From JAVVTR01 sp036653535 (GTDB lineage: Bacteria > Bacteroidota > Bacteroidia > Bacteroidales > P3), in the NCBI GenBank assembly GCA_036653535.1, contig JAVVTR010000025.1, forward strand, positions 1-31,010: DNA of 31,010 nucleotides. Reading direction: 5' to 3'. Made by a program: the position numbers and the translations under genes. The notes under the pieces were generated by a model, which saw nothing but the letters and a program-made list of their open reading frames with translations, was not told the origin of the DNA and made no database searches. Shown here in pieces: positions 16,155-23,905 of this stretch. How positions within the stretch are numbered: position 1 is the stretch's first letter; every line of letters starts with the position of its first letter.

Positions 16155-16985
16155 TCACAAATAAAATTCTTCCGTCATTTTTTGATATTCCTTGGTATAA
16201 GTCCCATCGACGGTTTGTATGCACAACCCTTGCCCTTGCCCTTGCGTCAACAAAGGAATTCCTTTATTAGAAACGATGAGACCCTTTTCCTCCACGTTTA
16301 TATTCTGCGTATTTACCCCTAATTCCAGCAAAACTCTACTACAATCTTTTCCAATTTTAGTATAAACTTTGGTATAACGAAGTATCTGAAAGCTCCGTCT
16401 CTTTTCTATTCCCAAATAAGACAACTCTTCCATATACGCTCTTTTAGAAAGTTGCTGTTCAAAATAAGGAATTTCCTGCATAGGCAAAATCAAACATAGA
16501 CGCCCATCATCACTTAACAAACGAAGACTTCCGGCAATCAAAGTGGAAAATGGCAGCACGTCATTATGTTTTGCTTTTGCCTTAGATACATCGGTGCTTT
16601 TAAGGGAATCGCTAAAAAAAGGCGGATTAGAAATTAGCAAATCAAAGCTATGGGAAGGAGCAAAAGGAACATAGTCTTTAAAATCTATGCAAGAAATATT
16701 TACAGAATTAGGCCAAGGAGAAAAAAGAACGTTATGCAGAGCCTCTCTACAAGAAGGTTCTTCTATATCTATCGCTTCTATGGCCTGCTTCAAGCGTAAG
16801 GTTTCGGTACGCTGTGCCAACATCAGCGAAATAATACCACAACCACAACCTATATCTAAAAGTTTGGATTTAGAAGAAAGATGGCTAAGATCTACCCAAC
16901 AAGCTAATAAAATAGCATCGGTTCCAACTTTCAAGGTGGAATGATCGTGCTCTACTTTAAATTTTCTAAATTGAAAAAACGACAT
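16155..16985 (-). CDS. TrmN6-like tRNA1(Val) adenine-N6 methyltransferase
   Basis: A class I SAM-dependent methyltransferase. The N-terminal block FRKFKVEHDHSTLKVGTDAILLACW (about residues 6-30) is typical of YfiC/TrmN6 proteins, which methylate N6 of A37 in tRNA1(Val). The SAM-binding motif I reads LLDIGCGCGIISLMLAQR (about 43-60). The catalytic N6-adenine motif NPPF follows DLLIS at about residues 115-123. At 276 aa it is some 30 residues longer than the E. coli enzyme, mostly in the C-terminal half. The tRNA target is inferred from family resemblance, and related enzymes modify other adenines. It is 21 bp downstream of rimM on the same strand and probably shares its transcript. Confidence 0.83.
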   Translation of the reverse strand: MSFFQFRKFKVEHDHSTLKVGTDAILLACWVDLSHLSSKSKLLDIGCGCGIISLMLAQRTETLRLKQAIEAIDIEEPSCREALHNVLFSPWPNSVNISCIDFKDYVPFAPSHSFDLLISNPPFFSDSLKSTDVSKAKAKHNDVLPFSTLIAGSLRLLSDDGRLCLILPMQEIPYFEQQLSKRAYMEELSYLGIEKRRSFQILRYTKVYTKIGKDCSRVLLELGVNTQNINVEEKGLIVSNKGIPLLTQGQGQGLCIQTVDGTYTKEYQKMTEEFYL

Positions 16986-17006
16986 CTAAGAAAATAAAAT
17001 TGCTAT

Positions 17007-17540
17007 TTAAACGCTTTCTATATAAAAATCTATCAAACCCTCTGGCGCTTTAACTATCAATTGCCTTTCCTTCCGTTTCAGTTCTATCAAGAAATTATCT
17101 ATCAAAGGAATCATTACCTCTTTGCCTTTACAATCCACACATAAAATAGGCTGAGGTCCATTGTCCATAATTTTAGTTAGGGGTCCCAATTCTCCTTTTT
17201 CTTGATCTATAACTATAAAACCTATAATTTCATGGAAATAGAATTTATTTCCTTCTAAAGGAGGTAGGTTTTCTAATGGCAAATATAAATCGCAACCCAC
17301 TAATGCTTGGGCTTCTTCTACAGTAGTATCTTCTATTCTTACTACTAAATCTTGCTTCCTTAGCTGCAAGCCTTTTAAAAAAAATGGAACCAAACGATCT
17401 TTGATTTCTATATATACCGAATCCAATCCCAAATAGGCATCCGGATCATCTACATCTAAAAAAAACACCAACTCTCCTTTATAACCAAAAGGTTTACTGA
17501 TAGTTCCTAAATAATAACATTCTTCTTTTGTAATACTCAT
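17007..17540 (-). CDS. rimM: Ribosome maturation factor RimM
   Basis: RimM binds ribosomal protein S19 and helps mature the head of the 30S subunit. The N-terminal RimM domain starts at YYLGTISKPFGYKGELVFF (about residues 8-26). After the linker comes the PRC-barrel-like domain from KFYFHEIIGF to VMIPLIDNFL, with the conserved LG-PL and IPLI-F patterns, and the protein ends normally near 177 aa. In many bacteria rimM follows rpsP directly. Here rpsP is on the same strand but separated by the channel and thioesterase genes and by a strong terminator. The start overlaps the thioesterase stop by 4 nt, so translation is coupled. Confidence 0.93.
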   Translation of the reverse strand: MSITKEECYYLGTISKPFGYKGELVFFLDVDDPDAYLGLDSVYIEIKDRLVPFFLKGLQLRKQDLVVRIEDTTVEEAQALVGCDLYLPLENLPPLEGNKFYFHEIIGFIVIDQEKGELGPLTKIMDNGPQPILCVDCKGKEVMIPLIDNFLIELKRKERQLIVKAPEGLIDFYIESV

Positions 17541-17923
17541 AATGGCAAAGATAATTTTTTAATCCATTCTTCTGGCATAGGAAAGGAGGTAGCAGTTTTC
17601 ATATCGAAGGTGGACAAAACACTACTACATCTAACCTTAATTCCTGCATTTTCCTCTATGATTTCCTGTTTCATTCTTAAACTGCGTCTTCCTACTTGCT
17701 CTACCAATGTTTCTACAAAAATAGAATCATTTACAAAAGTAGGGTGTATAAAATCTATGTCTAAATGAACCAATACCAAGGTTTTATTTTCAAAATCCAA
17801 AGCTGGCAAACAAGCCTTTAAATAATGTATTCGTCCTATATCAAAAAACTGAGCATAAACCGCATTGTTAACATGTCCCAAACGATCTATATCTCCAAAT
17901 CTCAATTGCAGAGAAGTCTTCAT
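17537..17923 (-). CDS. Hotdog-fold acyl-CoA thioesterase (4HBT / YbgC-like)
   Basis: A small single-domain hotdog protein (128 aa) with the 4-hydroxybenzoyl-CoA-thioesterase signature RFGDIDRLGHVNNAVYAQFFDIGR near the N-terminus. Asp in FGDID is the expected catalytic residue, and HVNN and Y form the active-site loop. Such enzymes hydrolyse acyl-CoA or related thioesters; the physiological acyl chain cannot be read from the sequence. It overlaps rimM by 4 nt and may share a transcript with rimM and the methyltransferase, an association of convenience rather than one with an obvious pathway. Confidence 0.88.
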   Translation of the reverse strand: MKTSLQLRFGDIDRLGHVNNAVYAQFFDIGRIHYLKACLPALDFENKTLVLVHLDIDFIHPTFVNDSIFVETLVEQVGRRSLRMKQEIIEENAGIKVRCSSVLSTFDMKTATSFPMPEEWIKKLSLPL

Positions 17924-18004
17924 AATTTATCTATTTAAACAAAGGTGTTTTCCCATGGAATTTTGGAGTAGAAAGCGTATAAAACACAAAATTGCCCCTA
18001 AAAT

Positions 18005-19273
18005 TTACTTACACCACCGATTATCCACCTGTGCCGTCCTTTCATATACACTAAGATCAAAAAACGGAATAGCCGCTAAAAGATGATCAAAAATATCGGA
18101 TTGAATCTCTTCGTAAACCAACCAATCGGTAGTATTGAGAAAACAATAAATTTGTATAGGCATCCCCACTTCGTCGGCCGCTTGCTGTCTCACCAACAAG
18201 GTCAATCCCGGAAGTTTACTTACCCGAGGATGATTTTTTAAATATAATTCCACGTACTTTCTAAATACCCCAATATTGGTTAGAGAACGTCCATTCAAAT
18301 TTTCAAAAGTTTCATACCCTTGCTGGGTATTATCTGCCTTAATTTCTGCATTTTTCTCTTGGATGTAATTTTTAAGCAAATCTACTTTAGAAAAACGAAG
18401 CAACATCTCCTCTGTGCAAAAATGAATGGTAGTAATATCTATGTAAATAGAACGTTGAATACGTCGTCCCCCAGCCTCTTGCATTCCTCTCCAATTAGTT
18501 ACCGAATCTGTAATAAGATTATAGGTAGGAATGGTCGTAATGGTTAAATCAAAATTTTGAACCTTCACCGTAGTAAGGGTTATGTCCATAACTGTACCAT
18601 CTGCATTATATTTACTCATGGTAATCCAATCGCCTATTCTCACCATATCATTATTAGATAGCTGAACCCCTGCAACCAAACCCAAAATACTATCCTTGAA
18701 AACCAACATCAATACGGCAGAAATAGCACTTAATCCTCCAATAAAAACTAATGGTGATTTACTTACTATAATGGAAATTAAAACAATACTACCCAAAAAA
18801 TAAACAATAATAGCCATAAACTGAACTAATCCTTTAATGGATTTAGTTCTAACTCCTACTTTTTGTTCTTGATAATCGACTACAACCCACATAATAGCCA
18901 CCACTATTTTCATAAACAAAAATACAATAAAGAGCTCCAAAAGTTTTTCTAACAAAGGAATCCATAAGGGAAAATCTTCGAAAATAAAGGCTATAGATTT
19001 TAATACAATAATGCCTAATACAAAATAGCAAGCATATTTAATAATATTACGTTTAATGATAATCTCTCCTACAACACTCTTCTTATTGCGCGATACGGAA
19101 CGTACTATTTTATTTAAAAGTACACGAACTCCCTGATAAACCAACCAAATAGAACATACAATAATAGCTAAGATCGTTAAAAAGGTAATGCCTTTCACCA
19201 AAGCTTCGCTCCATCCCATAGAAAGAAGTTTGTTTTCTAAAAGGGCCACATGGTCTAATATAAATCTAAGCAT
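18005..19273 (-). CDS. MscS-family mechanosensitive channel, YbdG type
   Basis: An inner-membrane channel that opens under membrane tension to release solutes on osmotic downshock. About five hydrophobic segments fill residues 25-200. The pore-proximal stretch is VFKDSILGLVAGVQL. After it comes the beta domain with NNDMVRIGDWITM, YNADGTVMDITLTTVKVQNFD, TTIPTYNLITDSVTNW and GGRRIQRSIYID, which closely resembles E. coli YbdG (MscM). The 422-aa length fits YbdG (about 415) and not the 286-aa MscS. The C-terminal cytoplasmic part is complete. It has no obvious promoter in front, and rpsP upstream ends in a strong terminator, so how it is transcribed is unclear. Confidence 0.9.
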   Translation of the reverse strand: MLRFILDHVALLENKLLSMGWSEALVKGITFLTILAIIVCSIWLVYQGVRVLLNKIVRSVSRNKKSVVGEIIIKRNIIKYACYFVLGIIVLKSIAFIFEDFPLWIPLLEKLLELFIVFLFMKIVVAIMWVVVDYQEQKVGVRTKSIKGLVQFMAIIVYFLGSIVLISIIVSKSPLVFIGGLSAISAVLMLVFKDSILGLVAGVQLSNNDMVRIGDWITMSKYNADGTVMDITLTTVKVQNFDLTITTIPTYNLITDSVTNWRGMQEAGGRRIQRSIYIDITTIHFCTEEMLLRFSKVDLLKNYIQEKNAEIKADNTQQGYETFENLNGRSLTNIGVFRKYVELYLKNHPRVSKLPGLTLLVRQQAADEVGMPIQIYCFLNTTDWLVYEEIQSDIFDHLLAAIPFFDLSVYERTAQVDNRWCK

Positions 19274-19406
19274 AGTATTTTCTATTTTATAAAACCGCTA
19301 CTTTCGCCAACGGTCGCTTTGTATTTATAAATGGTCTACTCTTAGAGTACAGCTATAAATAGGAGAAAACTTAGCTTACTATAGAATAGACATTTTTCTT
19401 TTCAAT

Positions 19407-19438
19407 AAAAAAGGCGCTCTTTTCTGAGCGCCTTTTTT
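19407..19438 (-). terminator. Rho-independent terminator of rpsP
   Basis: AAAAAAGGCGCTC (19407-19419) and GAGCGCCTTTTTT (19426-19438) form a perfect 13-bp hairpin around a 6-nt loop. On the transcribed strand it ends in six T. It begins 18 nt after the rpsP stop. It is the clearest classical terminator in the window and, being symmetrical, could also stop transcription from the other direction. Confidence 0.93.
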
Positions 19439-19456
19439 AAATTATATATACAATAA

Positions 19457-20053
19457 TTAAGCTTGAGCAGGCGCTTCTGTAGCGGCCGCTTCTGCTGGAG
19501 CTGGAGCAGCTACTTCTACTGGAGCTTCTACTGTAGCTTCTACTGGAGCAGCTACTTCTTTAACTACCGTACTTTTTTCAGCAGCTGCCAAAGCGGCCGC
19601 TTTCTTTTGAGCTACAACAGCAGCTTTCGCTTCTTTAAGTTTGGTTTCCGCTTCTAAACGAACTTTCAAACTACTATGCGCTTTACTATCTACTTCCTGT
19701 ATGCTTTTTTGAATTTTAGCTTCTTTTTCCGTTAGCCAACTTTGGAATTTTGCTTCCGCTTGTTCTACGGTAAGTGCCCCTTTATCTACTCCTTTTAAAA
19801 GGTGATGTTTCATCATCGCTCCTTTAACGGAAAGAAGAGAACGCACGGTGTCGGAAGGTTGAGCACCATTCCTCATCCATTTAACGGCTTTGTCTACATC
19901 CAACTCTATTTGAGCAGGATTAATCATTGGATTGTAAGTGCCTATTTTCTCGATATATTTCCCATCTCGAGGTGCACGACCATCCGCAACAACAATGTGG
20001 TAAAAGGGAGCCCTTTTTTTACCATATCTTTGTAATCTAATTCTTACAGGCAT
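19457..20053 (-). CDS. rpsP: 30S ribosomal protein S16 with long Ala-rich tail
   Basis: S16 binds 16S rRNA early in 30S assembly. The N-terminal 80 or so residues are canonical: MPVRIRLQRYGKKRAPFYHI, then ADGRAPRDGKYIEKIGTYNP and GAQPSDTVRSLL. A Lys/Glu-rich, probably helical segment follows (about 95-155), then a tail of about 40 residues rich in Ala, Val, Pro and Glu. Total length is 198 aa against 80-90 aa in most bacteria; C-terminal extensions on S16 are common in Bacteroidota. The tail DNA contains short internal direct repeats. The ATG start lies 31 nt past an excellent promoter, and the gene stands alone between that promoter and its terminator. Confidence 0.96.
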   Translation of the reverse strand: MPVRIRLQRYGKKRAPFYHIVVADGRAPRDGKYIEKIGTYNPMINPAQIELDVDKAVKWMRNGAQPSDTVRSLLSVKGAMMKHHLLKGVDKGALTVEQAEAKFQSWLTEKEAKIQKSIQEVDSKAHSSLKVRLEAETKLKEAKAAVVAQKKAAALAAAEKSTVVKEVAAPVEATVEAPVEVAAPAPAEAAATEAPAQA

Positions 20054-20083
20054 ATTTGTAATTTTTTATGTTAAAAATGAGCG

Positions 20084-20114
20084 CAAAGTTAATAAAAATA
20101 TCTAATAATCCAAA
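20084..20114 (-). promoter_or_regulatory. Bacteroidota-type promoter of rpsP
   Basis: On the minus strand, TTTG (20111-20114), exactly 19 nt, then TAACTTTG (20084-20091): a full match to the Bacteroidota consensus. The expected transcription start is near 20077, giving a leader of about 24 nt. Confidence 0.85.
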
Positions 20115-20148
20115 AAAAACAGGCATATACAAATCTCGATAACCAGTG

Positions 20149-20156
20149 CAAACTTA
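20149..20156 (-). promoter_or_regulatory. Possible second, upstream rpsP promoter (-7 element)
   Basis: TAAGTTTG on the minus strand is an exact TAnnTTTG match, with ATTG 18 nt upstream as a weak -33 element. It would start transcription near 20142, in tandem with the nearer rpsP promoter. The rest of the 293-bp gap between rpsP and the nitroreductase gene shows no gene or RNA that I can recognise. Confidence 0.4.
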
Positions 20157-20346
20157 TGCCAAAATACACAAAAACAATATATTACATCTTTAGATTTAAT
20201 GCGATCTTTGATTTATTTTATATTGAATCGACCCTATACAGCCAATACCCAAAACGCAAAGCAGATTTGTTCCCATTATAGAATATCGAACATTTCTCGC
20301 CATAGCATAGCCATAACATAGTATGTGAATCTCTAAAGAAACTGTT

Positions 20347-20994
20347 CTAATATTTTTCCCAGTGTATTTTATCTTCCTTAAATTTATCCTTCGGCTGGTC
20401 TTTCCCTGTAGGATAGCCCACTGGAATAACACACAGGGGGATTACATCGGATGGTATAGACAATATTTCTTTAACAATTTTAACCCTATCGGTAGGATAA
20501 ACCCCTGTCCACACCGCCCCTAATCCCATAGCCTCTGCAGCCAATAATATATTTTGAGTAGCGGCCGAACAATCTTGCACCCAAAAGGCTTCGACACTTC
20601 CTTTTTTAGCTTGCTTTAAATCTCCACAAACTACAATGGCTCCCCCCGCATCTTGAAGCATTTTCGCATAAGGCAACTTTTGTGCTAAAGCCTCCATTTC
20701 TTCCACTTTGGTAACGGCTATAAACTCCCAAGGCTGCTGATTTTTAGCGGTAGGAGCCGCCATTCCGGCTTTCATTAAGGTTATTAAATCTTGCTTACTT
20801 ACCATTTTATGCGAAACAAAATTACGCACACTTTTGCGTTGGTGTATGTTTTTTAAAACTATCTCTTCGGTGTTTTTAGGCGTGTATGTAGCAGAGTTTG
20901 ACGGTTCAGACCACCTTTGCATCATAAAAATAACAATTATAGCAAGTACCAAAAATATATTTAACACTTCGCTTAAGTTAAATTTTCTTTTCAT
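20347..20994 (-). CDS. Nitroreductase-family flavoprotein with N-terminal membrane anchor
   Basis: A predicted FMN-dependent NAD(P)H oxidoreductase. The family start HQRKSVRNF lies at about residues 51-59. The AAPTAKNQQPWEFI block (about 83-97) and AAEAMGLGAVWTGVYP near residues 155-171 are standard FMN-site features. Unusually, it begins with a hydrophobic segment (about residues 10-27, LNIFLVLAIIVIFMM) and a 25-residue linker, so the enzyme is probably tethered to the inner membrane. No lipobox Cys is present. The 215-aa length equals a normal nitroreductase plus this anchor. It lies 81 bp downstream of the FMN-binding / 4Fe-4S membrane protein on the same strand, so the two may form one redox unit. 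Confidence 0.87.
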   Translation of the reverse strand: MKRKFNLSEVLNIFLVLAIIVIFMMQRWSEPSNSATYTPKNTEEIVLKNIHQRKSVRNFVSHKMVSKQDLITLMKAGMAAPTAKNQQPWEFIAVTKVEEMEALAQKLPYAKMLQDAGGAIVVCGDLKQAKKGSVEAFWVQDCSAATQNILLAAEAMGLGAVWTGVYPTDRVKIVKEILSIPSDVIPLCVIPVGYPTGKDQPKDKFKEDKIHWEKY

Positions 20995-21066
20995 AATTAT
21001 TTGTTTTAATGAAAAATATCGCCGTTTTATTGGAAAAATTCTTCTGCTTTTTATTTTTCAGAAAAA

Positions 21067-21092
21067 GGGCGCTCTTTAAGGGCGCTCTTTAA
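21067..21092. repeat. 13-bp tandem duplication at the end of the FMN-binding gene
   Basis: GGGCGCTCTTTAA occurs twice in direct tandem (21067-21079 and 21080-21092). The second copy encodes the last codons of the gene on the minus strand; the first contains and follows its stop codon. Both share GGCGCTCTTT with the rpsP terminator at 19407-19438, but no complementary arm is nearby. Confidence 0.8.
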
Positions 21093-22284
21093 GCTTACAA
21101 TGGTTCTCTTTTGTTCTCTCCTTATTTAAAACAGGCCTTCTAAATAATTCGAAAAGAAAACCTGTAGGACAAAAATATCTACACCAAGGTTTTTGAAAAA
21201 ATACGGATAAAAGAAGAAAGGTTCCAAAAAGCACCAAACTAAAAGAAGAGGCTGAAAGGGGCATAAAACCAGCAAAGACTTCCACTTTAGAAAACTCATT
21301 TACCAAACCGGTAAGGGCTAAAAAAACGCAAATCAACAGCACCAATTTTCGTATGTGACTAAGGTAATTCGCCATTTTCCGAGGAAGTGGATACTTCTTG
21401 GACGGTATCTTTCCTGCTAATTCTTGTGCAGCTCCAAAAGGACATACATAAATACAATAAAAACTTCGATTCAAAAATAAAGGTAGTAGCAAAGACAAGA
21501 CTAATAAGACTAACAAAAACCAGGAGGCAGGAGATAATCCGGCTACTATCCAAAGATAAAATCTTTCCAAAGAAAATACCTGCCCTTGCCAAAACCCTAA
21601 TATAATCACGGAACAAGCCAATAGTAAGTACCTAAAATTATTGAATCGATGAGGAAAGAAGAAAGATAATAAAGCAAACAGAACCACCCCTACTGACAAT
21701 ATTCCTCTTACATAAGAGAGAATAGATATTCTATCATTTAAAGGCTGTTGTTGCACATATGCCGATATACCCATTTCTATATTTTTTTTCAATGCAGTAG
21801 AAGAAAAAGTACATCCACTTACGGCATCTATATTTAGAGATAAGGCTTGTTTCGGAGTCTTTCCATACCAATTTTCTAAAAAACGATGCCGTTGAATATT
21901 TTCTAAATATTCTTTTGTTTCCGCATTTTCTACCATATAGATTTGCGCTATCTGTTTTTTATCATTTAATAGAAGATATAAGGGGGTAGCTCCTCCAAAT
22001 CCTTTCACCGTAGAGGCCACGTAGCCTGTATAAATTGCCGTTCCAACTACTTTGCTTTTCGCATCCAAAACTTGGCATAATAGAGTATCGGATAATATCA
22101 TTTTTACCCCTGTTGGATATACTTTTTGCAACTCGGAAATTGGCAACTCTAATTGTTTTCCCTGCAGAAGATGGTTGTTATCTTTCTGCCGAAAATTTTC
22201 TTGCAAACGAGCCGATAATCCTATGGCCACCGTTAACAATAAAATTAAAATCAATCGTGGAATTTTGGCAAAAAAAGCTTTCAT
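21076..22284 (-). CDS. Membrane protein with periplasmic FMN-binding domain and 4Fe-4S motifs (NosR/RnfG-like)
   Basis: A probable electron-transfer protein of the inner membrane. An N-terminal membrane segment (about residues 8-25) is followed by an FMN-binding domain (about 30-175). This domain contains GYVASTVKGFGGATPLYLLL and ends in VSGCTFSSTAL, whose Thr is the expected site of covalent FMN attachment by ApbE. Then come about five membrane segments (about 190-360). Two cysteine motifs follow the CxxxCP pattern, CIYVCPFGAAQE and CRYFCPTGFLFEL, as in NosR/NapH-type proteins. The overall order recalls NosR and its relatives, but no nitrous-oxide reductase gene is near, so a more general role in feeding electrons across the membrane is likely. 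Length 402 aa. Confidence 0.85.
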   Translation of the reverse strand: MKAFFAKIPRLILILLLTVAIGLSARLQENFRQKDNNHLLQGKQLELPISELQKVYPTGVKMILSDTLLCQVLDAKSKVVGTAIYTGYVASTVKGFGGATPLYLLLNDKKQIAQIYMVENAETKEYLENIQRHRFLENWYGKTPKQALSLNIDAVSGCTFSSTALKKNIEMGISAYVQQQPLNDRISILSYVRGILSVGVVLFALLSFFFPHRFNNFRYLLLACSVIILGFWQGQVFSLERFYLWIVAGLSPASWFLLVLLVLSLLLPLFLNRSFYCIYVCPFGAAQELAGKIPSKKYPLPRKMANYLSHIRKLVLLICVFLALTGLVNEFSKVEVFAGFMPLSASSFSLVLFGTFLLLSVFFQKPWCRYFCPTGFLFELFRRPVLNKERTKENHCKLKERP

Positions 22285-22334
22285 AAATATTCATTTAAGA
22301 CGTTCAATATTGCTTGCAGAAACTTAAGAAACCG

Positions 22335-22342
22335 CAAAGATA
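22335..22342 (-). promoter_or_regulatory. Probable promoter of the FMN-binding / 4Fe-4S gene
   Basis: On the minus strand TATCTTTG is an exact TAnnTTTG element, with TTTC (3 of 4 bases of TTTG) 19 nt upstream. It predicts a start near 22328 and a leader of about 44 nt. Confidence 0.62.
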
Positions 22343-22510
22343 CTTATTTTATAATTTCATAGAAAATGTTGTCTGTTTTTAGAAAATTTATCCTCCAAAC
22401 AGAAATCTATACCCAAGGCTTCTTTAGTTTATAAACATAAGACAATCAGAGAATAAAACCAAATCATAATTTTCAAATTTTATTGTGTTCAAAATATCTA
22501 AAAAAAAACG

Positions 22511-22518
22511 TACATTCG
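22511..22518 (+). promoter_or_regulatory. Possible trkA promoter (-7 element)
   Basis: TACATTCG matches TAnnTTTG at seven of eight positions and lies 41 nt before the trkA start. A TTGTG is found about 24 nt upstream, a spacing longer than normal. The remaining 275-bp gap between the divergent genes is AT-rich and shows no other feature that I can recognise. Confidence 0.35.
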
Positions 22519-22559
22519 CACTAAAATTCGGTTAAAAAAGAGAAAAACAAACAGAGAAA

Positions 22560-23903
22560 ATGAATATTTTGATAGCAGGAGACGGGGAAGTTGGATTCAA
22601 TTTGGCTAAAATGTTATCGGTGGTGGAAGATCATAATATTATAGTGGTGGATCCTCATCGTGATTTACTTCAACTATTAGAGTCTAATACCGATATACTT
22701 ACTATCACTGGAGATTCTTGTTCTGTAAATATTTTAGAAAAAGCCAATATAAAAAATACAGATTTGCTAATTTCTGTATTGCACGATGAACAAACAAATT
22801 TGCTAACTTGTATTATTGGCAAGCGTTTAGGAGCGAAAAAAACCATAGCTCGCACCAATAGCATGGAACTTTACAAAGAAGATAAACGAGAATTTTTCCA
22901 GGCTTTAGGTGTAGATAAATTTGTATGTCCAGAACAAATTGCTTCTACCGAAATCGTAAATCTTTTGCGGCAAACCGGAGCAACAGAAGTGTTTAATTTT
23001 GGAAATGGTCAATTACAATTATTATTGATTCGTTTTGGAGAAAATGCGCTAATTGTACACAAAACCTTGAGCCAAATTGCCAAAGAAAATCCTACTTTAG
23101 ATTTTAGAGTGGTGGCTATACACCGAAATCGAAAAACCATTATCCCTAACGGCGAAGATTTAATTTGGCCGGGAGATTTAGCTTACATCATTACCAAGCC
23201 CGAATGCGTGAAATGCCTTTTTGAAATAAGTGGGAAAAAAGAAAAATTGATTAATAGTGCTATGATCATTGGCGCTGGACGAATAGGAAGAAAAACCGCT
23301 TTGCGTATAGAACAAAACATGAAGGTGAAAATGGTGGAAATAGATAGGGAACGTTGCCATGATGCAGCCGAAGAATTATCTTCTACCTTAGTTATTAATG
23401 GAGATGCAACGGATATTGATATGTTACATGATGAGGGTATTGAAAATGTGGATGCCCTTATTGCCGTTACCAATAATACAGAAAGTAATATATTAGCCTG
23501 TTTGCATGCCAAAAAAGCGGGCGTTTACACCACCATTGCCTTGGTGGAAAACATAGATTATATTGATATCGCACAAACGGTAGGAATAGATACTATTATT
23601 AATAAAAAATTAATAACAGCCAGTTATATCGCTCGATTCACCTTAAATGCAGAGGTAGAATCTTCTAAGGTTTTAAGTGGAGTGGATGCCGAGGTTTTAG
23701 AATTTGTAGTTAAACCAGGAGCGAAAGTAGCACGTTATCCTATTCGCCGTTTATCCTTACCCGATGGAAGTATTATCGGTGGTATTATTCGAGGAAAAGA
23801 AAGTTATATTGCCGTTGGAAATTTTCAAATTGAACCTTGCGATAGAGTGGTTGTCTTTGCCGAACCCTATGCTGTTCGTAAGTTACCGGCCTTTTTTAAT
23901 TAG
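22560..23903 (+). CDS. trkA: Trk potassium uptake regulatory subunit TrkA
   Basis: A peripheral cytoplasmic protein that binds nucleotides and gates the TrkH potassium channel. The 447 residues hold two RCK (TrkA-N plus TrkA-C) modules. The first Rossmann fold starts at MNILIAGDGEVGFNLAKML (residues 1-19), the second at SAMIIGAGRIGRKTALRIE (about 232-250). GDATDIDMLHDEGIENVDALIAVT follows in the second module. TrkA-C parts lie at about 130-220 and 365-447. The stop codon is 2 nt before the trkH start, as expected for an operon of partners that form one complex. Confidence 0.95.
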   Translation: MNILIAGDGEVGFNLAKMLSVVEDHNIIVVDPHRDLLQLLESNTDILTITGDSCSVNILEKANIKNTDLLISVLHDEQTNLLTCIIGKRLGAKKTIARTNSMELYKEDKREFFQALGVDKFVCPEQIASTEIVNLLRQTGATEVFNFGNGQLQLLLIRFGENALIVHKTLSQIAKENPTLDFRVVAIHRNRKTIIPNGEDLIWPGDLAYIITKPECVKCLFEISGKKEKLINSAMIIGAGRIGRKTALRIEQNMKVKMVEIDRERCHDAAEELSSTLVINGDATDIDMLHDEGIENVDALIAVTNNTESNILACLHAKKAGVYTTIALVENIDYIDIAQTVGIDTIINKKLITASYIARFTLNAEVESSKVLSGVDAEVLEFVVKPGAKVARYPIRRLSLPDGSIIGGIIRGKESYIAVGNFQIEPCDRVVVFAEPYAVRKLPAFFN

Positions 23904-23905
23904 TT

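Noticed and set aside
19463..19657. Plus-strand frame made of Ser, Tyr and Phe opposite rpsP
   Set aside because: Its low-complexity sequence is the antisense of the Ala/Val tail codons of S16.
21062..21100. Terminator shared by the FMN-binding gene
   Set aside because: The GC-rich segment is a direct repeat; no complementary arm exists within reach, so no hairpin can form from it.
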